Source: Marinobacter nauticus
GTDB taxonomy: Bacteria > Pseudomonadota > Gammaproteobacteria > Enterobacterales > Shewanellaceae
Assembly (NCBI RefSeq): GCF_019801015.1
Contig: NZ_JAHVJZ010000006.1
Location: 186,001-250,000, forward strand
Direction: 5' to 3'
Length of the DNA stretch: 64,000 bases
Shown: positions 57,958-64,000 of the stretch, piece by piece
How the letters are laid out: the number at the start of each line of letters is the position of its first letter
How positions within the stretch are numbered: position 1 is the first letter of the stretch
Program-made: the position numbers and the translations under genes
The notes under the pieces: model-generated
What the model was told of the DNA's origin: nothing
Databases searched by the model: none
The model's input: the letters and a program-made list of their open reading frames with translations, nothing else

Positions 57958-58545
57958 ATGCGCCCGACAACCTTGCGCCTGATAGCACTGCTGTTAATGA
58001 GCACCACCCTGACCGGCTGCGCCGGTGTGATTATGGCTGGCGCCGTCGGTGGCGCAGTGATGGTGAACGATCGCCGCTCTTTCACGACCCAGGTCGACGA
58101 CCATGGGCTGGATGTGGCTGTCACCGCCGCGCTGAACGAGGATGACGGGCTTAAGAACCAATCCCGGATCCGGGTTATCTCCATGAATCGCCGCGTACTT
58201 CTGGTGGGCCAGGTGCCGAACCAGATGCTGAAAGAGCGCGCAGTGCAGATCGCCCGCAGCAACCCTGATGTGGTGCAGTTGCACGACCAGCTGCGGATCG
58301 GCAACCCGGTTGGTTTTACCACTCAGAGCAATGACACCTGGACCACCACCAAAGTGAAATCCCGTATGTTCAGCGACAACGAACTGGACGCAATGCGGAT
58401 CAAGGTGATCACCGAAAACGGTGAGGTTTTCCTGCTGGGTCTGGTCGACCCGAATGAAGCGGATCTGGCGGTGGAGGTGGCACGCACCACCTCGGGGGTC
58501 CGCAAGGTCGTTAAGGTGTTTGAATATCAGGACGCCAATCCATAA
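57958..58545 (+). CDS. dolP: Dual BON-domain lipoprotein DolP
   Basis: Outer membrane lipoprotein (formerly YraP) of 195 residues that binds anionic lipids at the division site and supports envelope integrity and BAM function. The signal ends in the lipobox LTGC with Cys20. Two BON domains follow (about 45-115 and 120-190), with RVLLVGQVPNQ and GEVFLLGLVDPNEADLAVEVART as their conserved strands. It is the last gene of the operon and is followed by a terminator. Confidence 0.95.
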   Translation: MRPTTLRLIALLLMSTTLTGCAGVIMAGAVGGAVMVNDRRSFTTQVDDHGLDVAVTAALNEDDGLKNQSRIRVISMNRRVLLVGQVPNQMLKERAVQIARSNPDVVQLHDQLRIGNPVGFTTQSNDTWTTTKVKSRMFSDNELDAMRIKVITENGEVFLLGLVDPNEADLAVEVARTTSGVRKVVKVFEYQDANP

Positions 58546-58549
58546 AAGC

Positions 58550-58579
58550 AAAAAGCCGACCATCTGGTCGGCTTTTTTA
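58550..58579. terminator. Bidirectional terminator between dolP and trpS
   Basis: Seven-base core stem GCCGACC / GGTCGGC extended by A/T pairs, ATCT loop, with A- and T-tracts on both sides. It serves the two convergent operons. Confidence 0.9.
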
Positions 58580-58598
58580 CGGAATGATAAACCCGGAT

Positions 58599-59606
58599 TC
58601 AGCGCGGCATCGCCGGCAGGCCGACCGCATCGTATACCTTGGCCAGGGTGACCGCAGCACGTTCACGGGCGCCTTCAGCACCGGCTTTCATCACTTCGTC
58701 CAGGTAAGCCTGATCGGCACGGATCTCGGCGAAACGCTTCTGCATCGGCTCCAGTAGCGCCACAACAGACTCTGCGGTCGCCACTTTGAGGTGGCCATAC
58801 ATCTTACCTTCGAACTCCGCTTCGATCTCCGCAAAGGTCTTGCCGGAGGTGGCTGAGTAGATGCTCATCAGGTTGGACACACCCGCTTTGTTATCCAGGT
58901 CAAAACGCACCACTGGCGGCTCATCAGAGTCGGTGACCGCCTTCTTGAATTTCTTGGTGATGGTCTTGGGATCTTCCAGCAGGCCAACGCGGTTATTGGC
59001 GTTATCGTCGGACTTGGACATCTTCTTGGCCGGATCCTGCAGGCTCATTACCCGGGCGCCCGCTTCCGGGATGTGCGGCTCCGGTACGGTAAACACATCG
59101 CCGTACAGGTTGTTAAAGCGGGTGGCGATATCACGAGCCAGCTCAAGGTGCTGTTTCTGGTCATTACCGACCGGCACTTCGTTGGCCTGATAAAGCAGAA
59201 TGTCGGCCGCCATCAGCACCGGGTAGCTGAACAGACCGGCGTTGATGTTGGTGGCGTGACGGGCGGATTTGTCCTTGAACTGCGTCATCCGGTTCAGTTC
59301 ACCCATCTGGGTGTAGCAGTTCAGGATCCAGCTCAGTTGAGTGTGCTCCTGTACGTGAGACTGAACGAACACGGTGCTCTTCTTCGGATCGACCCCACAG
59401 GCCAGATACAGGGCCAGGGTGTCCATGCAGGCATTACGCAGCTTTTCCGGATCCTGACGCACGGTGATGGCATGCAGATCCACGATGCAGTAGAGGGCAT
59501 CATGAGTCTCCTGCAGCTTCACCCACTGACGCAGAGCGCCCATGTAGTTACCAAGGGTGAGGCCTCCGGAGGGCTGAGCGCCACTCAATACAACGGGTTT
59601 GGTCAT
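58599..59606 (-). CDS. trpS: Tryptophanyl-tRNA synthetase
   Basis: Class I synthetase charging tRNA-Trp, 335 residues. The HIGH-like region reads [14 protein letters not shown] at 12-25, and the KMSKS loop is intact in [11 protein letters not shown] near 196. [11 protein letters not shown] and [16 protein letters not shown] are typical of the bacterial TrpRS. It is the last gene of rpe-gph-trpS and overlaps gph by four bases. Confidence 0.98.
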   Translation of the reverse strand: MTKPVVLSGAQPSGGLTLGNYMGALRQWVKLQETHDALYCIVDLHAITVRQDPEKLRNACMDTLALYLACGVDPKKSTVFVQSHVQEHTQLSWILNCYTQMGELNRMTQFKDKSARHATNINAGLFSYPVLMAADILLYQANEVPVGNDQKQHLELARDIATRFNNLYGDVFTVPEPHIPEAGARVMSLQDPAKKMSKSDDNANNRVGLLEDPKTITKKFKKAVTDSDEPPVVRFDLDNKAGVSNLMSIYSATSGKTFAEIEAEFEGKMYGHLKVATAESVVALLEPMQKRFAEIRADQAYLDEVMKAGAEGARERAAVTLAKVYDAVGLPAMPR

Positions 59607-60304
59607 ACAGATTCAGTCTCTTGTCGAGCCGGCAGCAACGCCAGCAGGTGTTCAAAATGATCCAGGGTTTGGTTCGGCCCCAGTGCCGCAATCGGCTGGC
59701 CATAGTTATAGCCGTACGTCAGACCAATGCTGGTACAGCCTGCGGCCTTTGCCGCTTCAATGTCGTTTCGGGAATCGCCGACCATCACCATCTGTTCCGC
59801 TGCCAGCCCAAACTGGGCCAACACATGCTCAAGCGGCATCGGGTCCGGCTTACGCCGCGCCAATGAATCACCACCCAGCATCAGCTCAAAATGGGCGGCC
59901 AGGCCACAGGTGGCCATCAGGTCAGGCAGGTAACGCGCGGGTTTATTGGTGATCAACGCCAGGCGGTAGCCCCGGGCTTTCAGGGCCGCCAGGGTCTCTG
60001 CCACACCGGGATACAGAGGGCTGCCCTGATCCAGGTGCGCGCCGTAGTGGAAATGAAACCGTTCCAGTGCGTTTGCCAGCAGATCCGATGACAAGGCGGG
60101 GTCAGGCTCAACATTACCGCTTAGCGCCCGGCGCATCAACATCTCAGCGCCATTGCCAATCCAGCCACGGGCCGCCTCAACGGTGCAGGAGGGACGGCCC
60201 AGATCTTCCAGCGCTGCACCGGCGGCCTGAGCCAGGGCTGGCACACTGTCGATCAGCGTGCCGTCCAGATCAAAAGCGATGGCACGAATCTTAGAGAACG
60301 GCAT
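59603..60304 (-). CDS. gph: Phosphoglycolate phosphatase
   Basis: HAD phosphatase that removes 2-phosphoglycolate arising from DNA repair, 233 residues. Motif [15 protein letters not shown] carries the nucleophile and acid-base aspartates near 11 and 13. LITNKP is motif [13 protein letters not shown] motif III and [15 protein letters not shown] motif IV. It overlaps both neighbours, by one base with rpe and four with trpS. Confidence 0.96.
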   Translation of the reverse strand: MPFSKIRAIAFDLDGTLIDSVPALAQAAGAALEDLGRPSCTVEAARGWIGNGAEMLMRRALSGNVEPDPALSSDLLANALERFHFHYGAHLDQGSPLYPGVAETLAALKARGYRLALITNKPARYLPDLMATCGLAAHFELMLGGDSLARRKPDPMPLEHVLAQFGLAAEQMVMVGDSRNDIEAAKAAGCTSIGLTYGYNYGQPIAALGPNQTLDHFEHLLALLPARQETESV

Positions 60305-60978
60305 TATCCGCGCACCGACGCCAGTTGCTCACGCATCTTATCGATCTCCGCCTTGTAGTCGGGCTTGCCAAAAATGGCGGAGCCGGCCACAAACATGTCG
60401 GCGCCTGCCGCGGCGATCTCGGCGATGTTATCCGCTTTCACGCCACCGTCGATCTCCAGACGGATATCGCGGCCACTGGCATCAATACGCTCACGCACCT
60501 GGCGGATTTTATCCAGGGTGCCCGGAATAAAGGATTGGCCACCAAAGCCCGGATTAACGGACATCAGCAGGATCACATCCAGCTTGTCCATGACATAGTC
60601 CAGGTGATGCAGCGGGGTGGCCGGGTTAAACACCAGACCCGCCTGACAGCCATGGTCTTTGATCAACTGCAGAGTGCGGTCCAGGTGCTCGGAGGCTTCC
60701 GGATGGAAGGTAATGATGGACGCGCCCGCTTTGGCAAAGTCCGGAATGATCCGATCCACCGGCTTCACCATCAGGTGCACATCGATGGGGGCTTCAATGC
60801 CATAGTTGCGCAGTGCCTGGCACACCATCGGACCGATGGTCAGGTTCGGCACGTAGTGGTTATCCATAACGTCGAAGTGCACCACATCCGCGCCAGAAGC
60901 CAGTACGTTGGCCACCTCTTCACCCAGACGGGCGAAGTCGGCGGAGAGGATGGAGGGGGCGATCAGAAACTCTTTCAT
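60304..60978 (-). CDS. rpe: Ribulose-phosphate 3-epimerase
   Basis: Pentose phosphate pathway enzyme interconverting ribulose-5-phosphate and xylulose-5-phosphate, 224 residues. [17 protein letters not shown] at the N-terminus, [12 protein letters not shown] near 35-46 and [11 protein letters not shown] near 66 hold metal-binding residues. [14 protein letters not shown] and [10 protein letters not shown] complete the barrel. The ATG at 60978 begins [11 protein letters not shown] as in the family; a longer frame to 61029 lacks support. Confidence 0.98.
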   Translation of the reverse strand: MKEFLIAPSILSADFARLGEEVANVLASGADVVHFDVMDNHYVPNLTIGPMVCQALRNYGIEAPIDVHLMVKPVDRIIPDFAKAGASIITFHPEASEHLDRTLQLIKDHGCQAGLVFNPATPLHHLDYVMDKLDVILLMSVNPGFGGQSFIPGTLDKIRQVRERIDASGRDIRLEIDGGVKADNIAEIAAAGADMFVAGSAIFGKPDYKAEIDKMREQLASVRG

Positions 60979-61027
60979 GGCCGTTTCTCTTTTTGGAGGC
61001 AAAGGTAGGGGCGTTTTTTTGCCGGCC

Positions 61028-61056
61028 ATTTTAGCGCCTCATAAGGGGCACCCCAA
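61028..61056 (-). promoter_or_regulatory. Possible rpe-gph-trpS promoter
   Basis: Minus strand TTGGGG (61051-61056) and TAAAAT (61028-61033) with a 17-base spacer. The -10 is good and the -35 weak. Confidence 0.35.
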
Positions 61057-61173
61057 GGGCAATTTATTTTTCCCTTGCATGATCCCAGGTTTACCAATAG
61101 GTTAGGAATTCCCCCCAGGTCCATTCCACTTTAAAATTGACGCTTTGGGCAGTGCCCATGGATTAGGGAATGG

Positions 61174-61824
61174 ATGATGAAAAAATTTGCACTTTCCTCT
61201 TTGGCTATCGCCCTGATGGCCAGCAGCGCCACCGCCAACGCAGCAGCGGAATTTGGTGGCGGTGAACTGAGCCTGAATGCCACTCTGGCCAGCAACTACT
61301 TGTGGCGTGGTTTCACCCTGACTGATGACGACTTCGCTTATCAGGGTGGCATCGACTACGAACATGAGAGCGGCTTCTACATCGGTACCTGGGCATCAAA
61401 CTACAAGTACCTGGATGAAGCCTGGGAAGACGACTACGAGATCGACCTGTACGGCGGTTACTACCTGGAAGTCAACGATGACGTCGGCATCGATTTCGGT
61501 GTGGTTCGTTACTACTACGGCGACGGTGGCCACACCACTGAGTGGTATGTGGGTGCCGACCTGTACGGCTTCAACGTTAAGGCCAACTACGACCAGCACG
61601 TTGAATCCTGGTACTACGAAGGCAACTATGACTTCGAGCTGCCCGCTGAGCTGGTTCTCGGCCTGCACGCTGGCTACTACGATTTTGACGACGGCTACAG
61701 CGCCTATGATCTGGCTGCAACCCTGAGCTGGGCACTGAACGATTACGTCGAATTCTTCGGTGGCGCCGTGTATCAGGAAGATGAGAAGGACAACTACGTC
61801 GCTGGCGTAAACTTCTACTACTGA
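61174..61824 (+). CDS. TorF family putative porin
   Basis: Predicted outer membrane beta-barrel of 216 residues with a Sec signal peptide (about 1-24, ALMASSATANAAA). SLNATLASNYLWRGFTLTDDDFAYQGGIDYEHESG-type text is the hallmark of the TorF/TIGR02001 family: the NYLWRGFT segment near 44, then alternating Tyr/Asp-rich strands, ending in an aromatic C-terminal residue (VNFYY) as barrels do. The protein is acidic and tyrosine-rich. Its cargo is unknown. AGGGA precedes two adjacent ATGs (61174 and 61177). A TGGGC / GCCCA hairpin (61146-61158) lies just upstream of the ribosome site. Confidence 0.82.
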   Translation: MMKKFALSSLAIALMASSATANAAAEFGGGELSLNATLASNYLWRGFTLTDDDFAYQGGIDYEHESGFYIGTWASNYKYLDEAWEDDYEIDLYGGYYLEVNDDVGIDFGVVRYYYGDGGHTTEWYVGADLYGFNVKANYDQHVESWYYEGNYDFELPAELVLGLHAGYYDFDDGYSAYDLAATLSWALNDYVEFFGGAVYQEDEKDNYVAGVNFYY

Positions 61825-61830
61825 TCCAAA

Positions 61831-61860
61831 CTGGTCACCAATTGACCAGATTGCTATACT
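61831..61860 (+). promoter_or_regulatory. Inverted repeat and -10-like element before the small membrane genes
   Basis: CTGGTCA / TGACCAG (61831-61849) is a seven-base perfect palindrome around CCAAT, followed by TATACT (61855-61860). No T-tract follows, so an operator or promoter-linked site is more likely than a terminator. Confidence 0.35.
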
Positions 61861-61889
61861 CGCCTCTCATGCTTTGGCAGGAGGCGGGT

Positions 61890-62153
61890 ATGGCTTTAAG
61901 GATTGGCAAAAAGCGGGGAGTTCTGGTGTTGACCGGCGCACTGGTGCTGGTTGCTGCTGGCATGACCCTGCACCATCAACGCTGTGATGGCACTCAGAGC
62001 ATGAAGGCCTGTGCCGCGCAATCCGGCCTTAACTGGCATACCTGGCTTGTTGGCCGCGGTGGCTCCAGCCAATTCCATTTTGTCGATCTGCTTGAATTGC
62101 TGTACGGGCATGAGAAACGGCCGGACTCTGCGCCGGGCGGCCCACTCAATTGA
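61890..62153 (+). CDS. Small single-pass membrane or exported protein, unknown
   Basis: Open frame of 87 residues with AGGAGG six bases before the ATG, a near-ideal ribosome site. Residues about 10-26 (VLVLTGALVLVAAGMTL) form a signal anchor or signal peptide after a basic start. The remainder has two cysteines (about 32 and 41) and SGLNWHTWLVGRGGSSQFHFVDLLELL. I do not recognise the family. It is coupled to the DUF2970 gene through an overlapping stop and start. Confidence 0.6.
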   Translation: MALRIGKKRGVLVLTGALVLVAAGMTLHHQRCDGTQSMKACAAQSGLNWHTWLVGRGGSSQFHFVDLLELLYGHEKRPDSAPGGPLN

Positions 62154-62332
62154 TCCGCATCGTACTCAGCGTCCTTGCGGCGTTTTTTGGGGTTCAGAGT
62201 GAAGCCAATCGACAGCGGGACTTCACCTCTCATTCTCCCCTGCCTTACATCCTCACCGGCATCATCGGCGTCGTGCTGTTTGTTCTGACGCTTATCTGGA
62301 TCGTCAACCGGGTCCTGTCAGGGACGGTATAA
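62150..62332 (+). CDS. DUF2970 family small membrane protein
   Basis: Sixty residues with AAFFGVQSEANRQRDF at 10-25, the hallmark of DUF2970, then one transmembrane helix (about 33-54, ILTGIIGVVLFVLTLIWIV). The start appears to be TTG at 62150-62152, overlapping the upstream TGA stop, with no other start codon nearby, so translation probably depends on termination of the preceding gene. Its last 15 bases overlap the end of dam. Function unknown. Confidence 0.75.
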   Translation: MIRIVLSVLAAFFGVQSEANRQRDFTSHSPLPYILTGIIGVVLFVLTLIWIVNRVLSGTV

Positions 62333-63133
62333 CGCCATCAATTCATCCACTTTCTTGCGCCCTCGGCCATTCTGGCTGATGGAGCGTCCCACCTGGATGG
62401 TATCCAGCTTAGCGTTGTCATAGAGCTTACGTGCCAGCGGCGTATCGTGGTTGCTGATCAGTACGGTCAGCTTTTTCTGACTGGCCGCCTCTTCCGCCTC
62501 CCGCGCCAGAATCGCCTGATCGTCCAGGCTAAAACCGCCGCTGGCGTAACTGGTGAAGTTGGAGGTGGTGGACAGCGGCAGATACGGCGGATCACAGTAG
62601 ATCACATCGCCATCCTGACAGCGGGCAAACGTCTGCGCATACCCCTCACACAGAAACGTCGCGCGTTGCGCCTTCTCGGCAAAGAAATGCAGCTCCTTCT
62701 CCGGAAAGTAGGGGCGCTTATAAGAACCAAACGGCACGTTAAAGCCGCCGGACTTGTTGTAGCGACACAGACCGTTATAGCCGTAGCGGTTCAGGTAAAG
62801 AAACAGCACGGCACGATCAAAACGATCATGACAACGATTAAACTGATCACGCAGCGCGTAGTAGGCATCTTTGCTGTTGTTGCTGTCCACAAACAACTTT
62901 GCCGCCTCAGCAATGTAGTGGTCAGGCTCCTGCTTCAGCGTGTTGTACAGACCGATCAGGTCCGGATTAATGTCGCTCAGCAGGTAGCTGGGGAAGTCGG
63001 TGTTCAGAAACACTGAGCCCGCGCCAACGAAGGGTTCCACCAGACGATCGGCATCGGGCAGCCGGGCAGCAATGTCGTCCACCAGCTTGAATTTGCCTCC
63101 AGCCCATTTGAGAAAGGCTCTCGATCTTGTCAT
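62318..63133 (-). CDS. dam: DNA adenine methyltransferase (GATC)
   Basis: Methylates adenine in GATC to guide mismatch repair, SeqA-controlled replication and transcription; 271 residues. FLKWAGGKFKLVDDI at 7-21 and FVGAGSVFLN near 35-44 form the SAM site, and the catalytic DPPY motif lies near 181 (VIYCDPPYLPLS). The C-terminal VGRSISQNGRGRKKVDELMALY is conserved in Dam. It is 34 bases downstream of damX and is followed in many genomes by the rpe-gph-trpS group, as here with three plus-strand genes between. Confidence 0.98.
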   Translation of the reverse strand: MTRSRAFLKWAGGKFKLVDDIAARLPDADRLVEPFVGAGSVFLNTDFPSYLLSDINPDLIGLYNTLKQEPDHYIAEAAKLFVDSNNSKDAYYALRDQFNRCHDRFDRAVLFLYLNRYGYNGLCRYNKSGGFNVPFGSYKRPYFPEKELHFFAEKAQRATFLCEGYAQTFARCQDGDVIYCDPPYLPLSTTSNFTSYASGGFSLDDQAILAREAEEAASQKKLTVLISNHDTPLARKLYDNAKLDTIQVGRSISQNGRGRKKVDELMALYRP

Positions 63134-63167
63134 CTACCGACCATCTTGCGTTACAAAAGACCAGATT

Positions 63168-64000
63168 TTACCTGTGTTGGCCGAGGATCTCAGCCAGTTC
63201 CAACTCCTCAGACAGCTCTTTTTGTACTGCCTTGAGGGATTTGACGTAGGGTGACAGCCGTTTTACCGACGTCACCAGGGCATCCTTCGCCTCTTGCGCG
63301 GCATTGCGATCAGCAAACCCTCCCTGCACCACGACATACCATGCTTGTGGCTCTCTATCGATTCGATAGAGCTTCACCCCTTCACTCAGCCCATGGCTTT
63401 CCAGAAACGGACCAATAAGCTGGGGATAGGAAAACACGGCCAACTGCAGCAAATAACTTTCATCCGGGCGGCTGAGCAACGACTGCTCCGCCAACGGGAC
63501 CGGTTGAATTACTTCCGGCTCAGGAGCGGCCTCAACCGCCAGCGCATCGGGGTTGTCCTCAATCGCTGGTGCCATCACTTCAGATTCAACCGCTGCCGAT
63601 TCGGCCTGCGGCACTGCTTGTGCCTCATCCACCGATTCACTGACAGTCTGCGCCGCAACGTCAACGGCCAGAGTATCTGCTTCAGATGTTGGAATTTCTG
63701 ATGTTTCCGGCAACGGTGTCCAGGGCTTGGCCAGACCCACAGGCTCAGAGACGGCCAGGGGTTCAGCCATACTAGCCCCGGTTTCAATCCGCTTCTCTGC
63801 TTCACCCGGTGCCGGGGACAGCTCCGGTTCCACCTCTGGGGCAACCGTGTCCTCATGGTCCGCCAGCGCCACCGTAGCGGTGTCGGAGGGGGTGGCCTTT
63901 GGTGATGGCCACAGAGCCCAAAGCAGCACACCCAGCACCACTGCGCCAATGCCAATCAACGCCCAGCGTTGCTCGGACAGGGATTGCTTCAGCGGCGGTC
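63168..64000 (-). CDS. damX: DamX, SPOR-domain cell division protein; 5' end cut by window edge
   Basis: The visible 277 codons begin in the cytoplasmic part (LKQSLSEQRW), pass one transmembrane helix (about 63910-63960; IGIGAVVLGVLLWALW), and run through a long acidic Ala/Pro/Glu/Val-rich periplasmic linker to a C-terminal SPOR domain (DESYLLQLAVFSYPQLIG ... AWYVVVQGGFADRNAAQEAK). SPOR domains bind denuded septal glycan strands. The position upstream of dam matches E. coli aroK-aroB-damX-dam. The upstream part, including the true start, lies beyond 64000. Confidence 0.93.
   Translation of the reverse strand, partial: PPLKQSLSEQRWALIGIGAVVLGVLLWALWPSPKATPSDTATVALADHEDTVAPEVEPELSPAPGEAEKRIETGASMAEPLAVSEPVGLAKPWTPLPETSEIPTSEADTLAVDVAAQTVSESVDEAQAVPQAESAAVESEVMAPAIEDNPDALAVEAAPEPEVIQPVPLAEQSLLSRPDESYLLQLAVFSYPQLIGPFLESHGLSEGVKLYRIDREPQAWYVVVQGGFADRNAAQEAKDALVTSVKRLSPYVKSLKAVQKELSEELELAEILGQHR

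Overview
The window is a chromosomal segment of a gammaproteobacterium, close to gene-saturated, with GC-rich coding sequence (roughly 55-60% by eye). Gene order and protein sequences point to the Alteromonadales, close to Shewanella or Ferrimonas. The genus is inferred from family resemblance and synteny and was not tested by any search. All identities come from reading the sequence; no database comparison was run.

Layout. 1-1000 holds the 5' part of a pseudouridine-kinase-like gene with a fused helix-turn-helix, cut by the left edge. 1120-7076 holds hemE, rsd with a probable small RNA in front of it, acnB and a DUF4382 lipoprotein. 7208-12272 holds hxpB and, convergent to it, a 1464-residue membrane sensor with periplasmic propeller repeats, PAS, GGDEF and EAL domains. 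12396-19342 is the pyruvate dehydrogenase operon pdhR-aceE-aceF-lpdA (minus strand) with a recognisable PdhR operator. 19549-22448 holds ampE and ampD, a divergent retropepsin-like membrane protease, and nadC. 22720-30221 is a plus-strand run of type IV pilus genes pilA-pilB-pilC-pilD, then coaE-zapD-yacG and a PglL-type O-oligosaccharyltransferase. 30154-34307 holds mutT, secA and an M23 peptidase (minus). 34338-34796 is dciA (plus).

34793-52407 is a complete division and cell wall (dcw) cluster on the minus strand. In transcription order it runs mraZ, rsmH, ftsL, ftsI, murE, murF, mraY, murD, ftsW, murG, murC, ddlB, ftsQ, ftsA, ftsZ, lpxC. Most genes overlap or abut, and a three-repeat MraZ operator lies upstream. 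52795-53784 encodes an exported protein with a C-terminal CTPGYWK-type domain. It shares a bidirectional terminator with rnpB (RNase P RNA, minus). 54262-58545 holds rsmI (minus) and lpoA-yraN-diaA-dolP (plus). 58599-60978 is rpe-gph-trpS (minus). 61174-62332 holds a TorF-type porin gene, an 87-residue unknown and a DUF2970 gene (plus). The window ends with dam and the 3' part of damX (minus).

Most of the window is conserved core genome serving central carbon metabolism, peptidoglycan synthesis and division, protein export and replication control. The accessory interest lies in five places: the hybrid sensor; the pilus locus with its structured leader, patchy base composition and adjacent glycosyltransferase; the CTPGYWK protein; the sRNA-like transcript before rsd; and the small membrane genes before dam. 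I found no CRISPR array, insertion sequence, prophage, tRNA or defence system.
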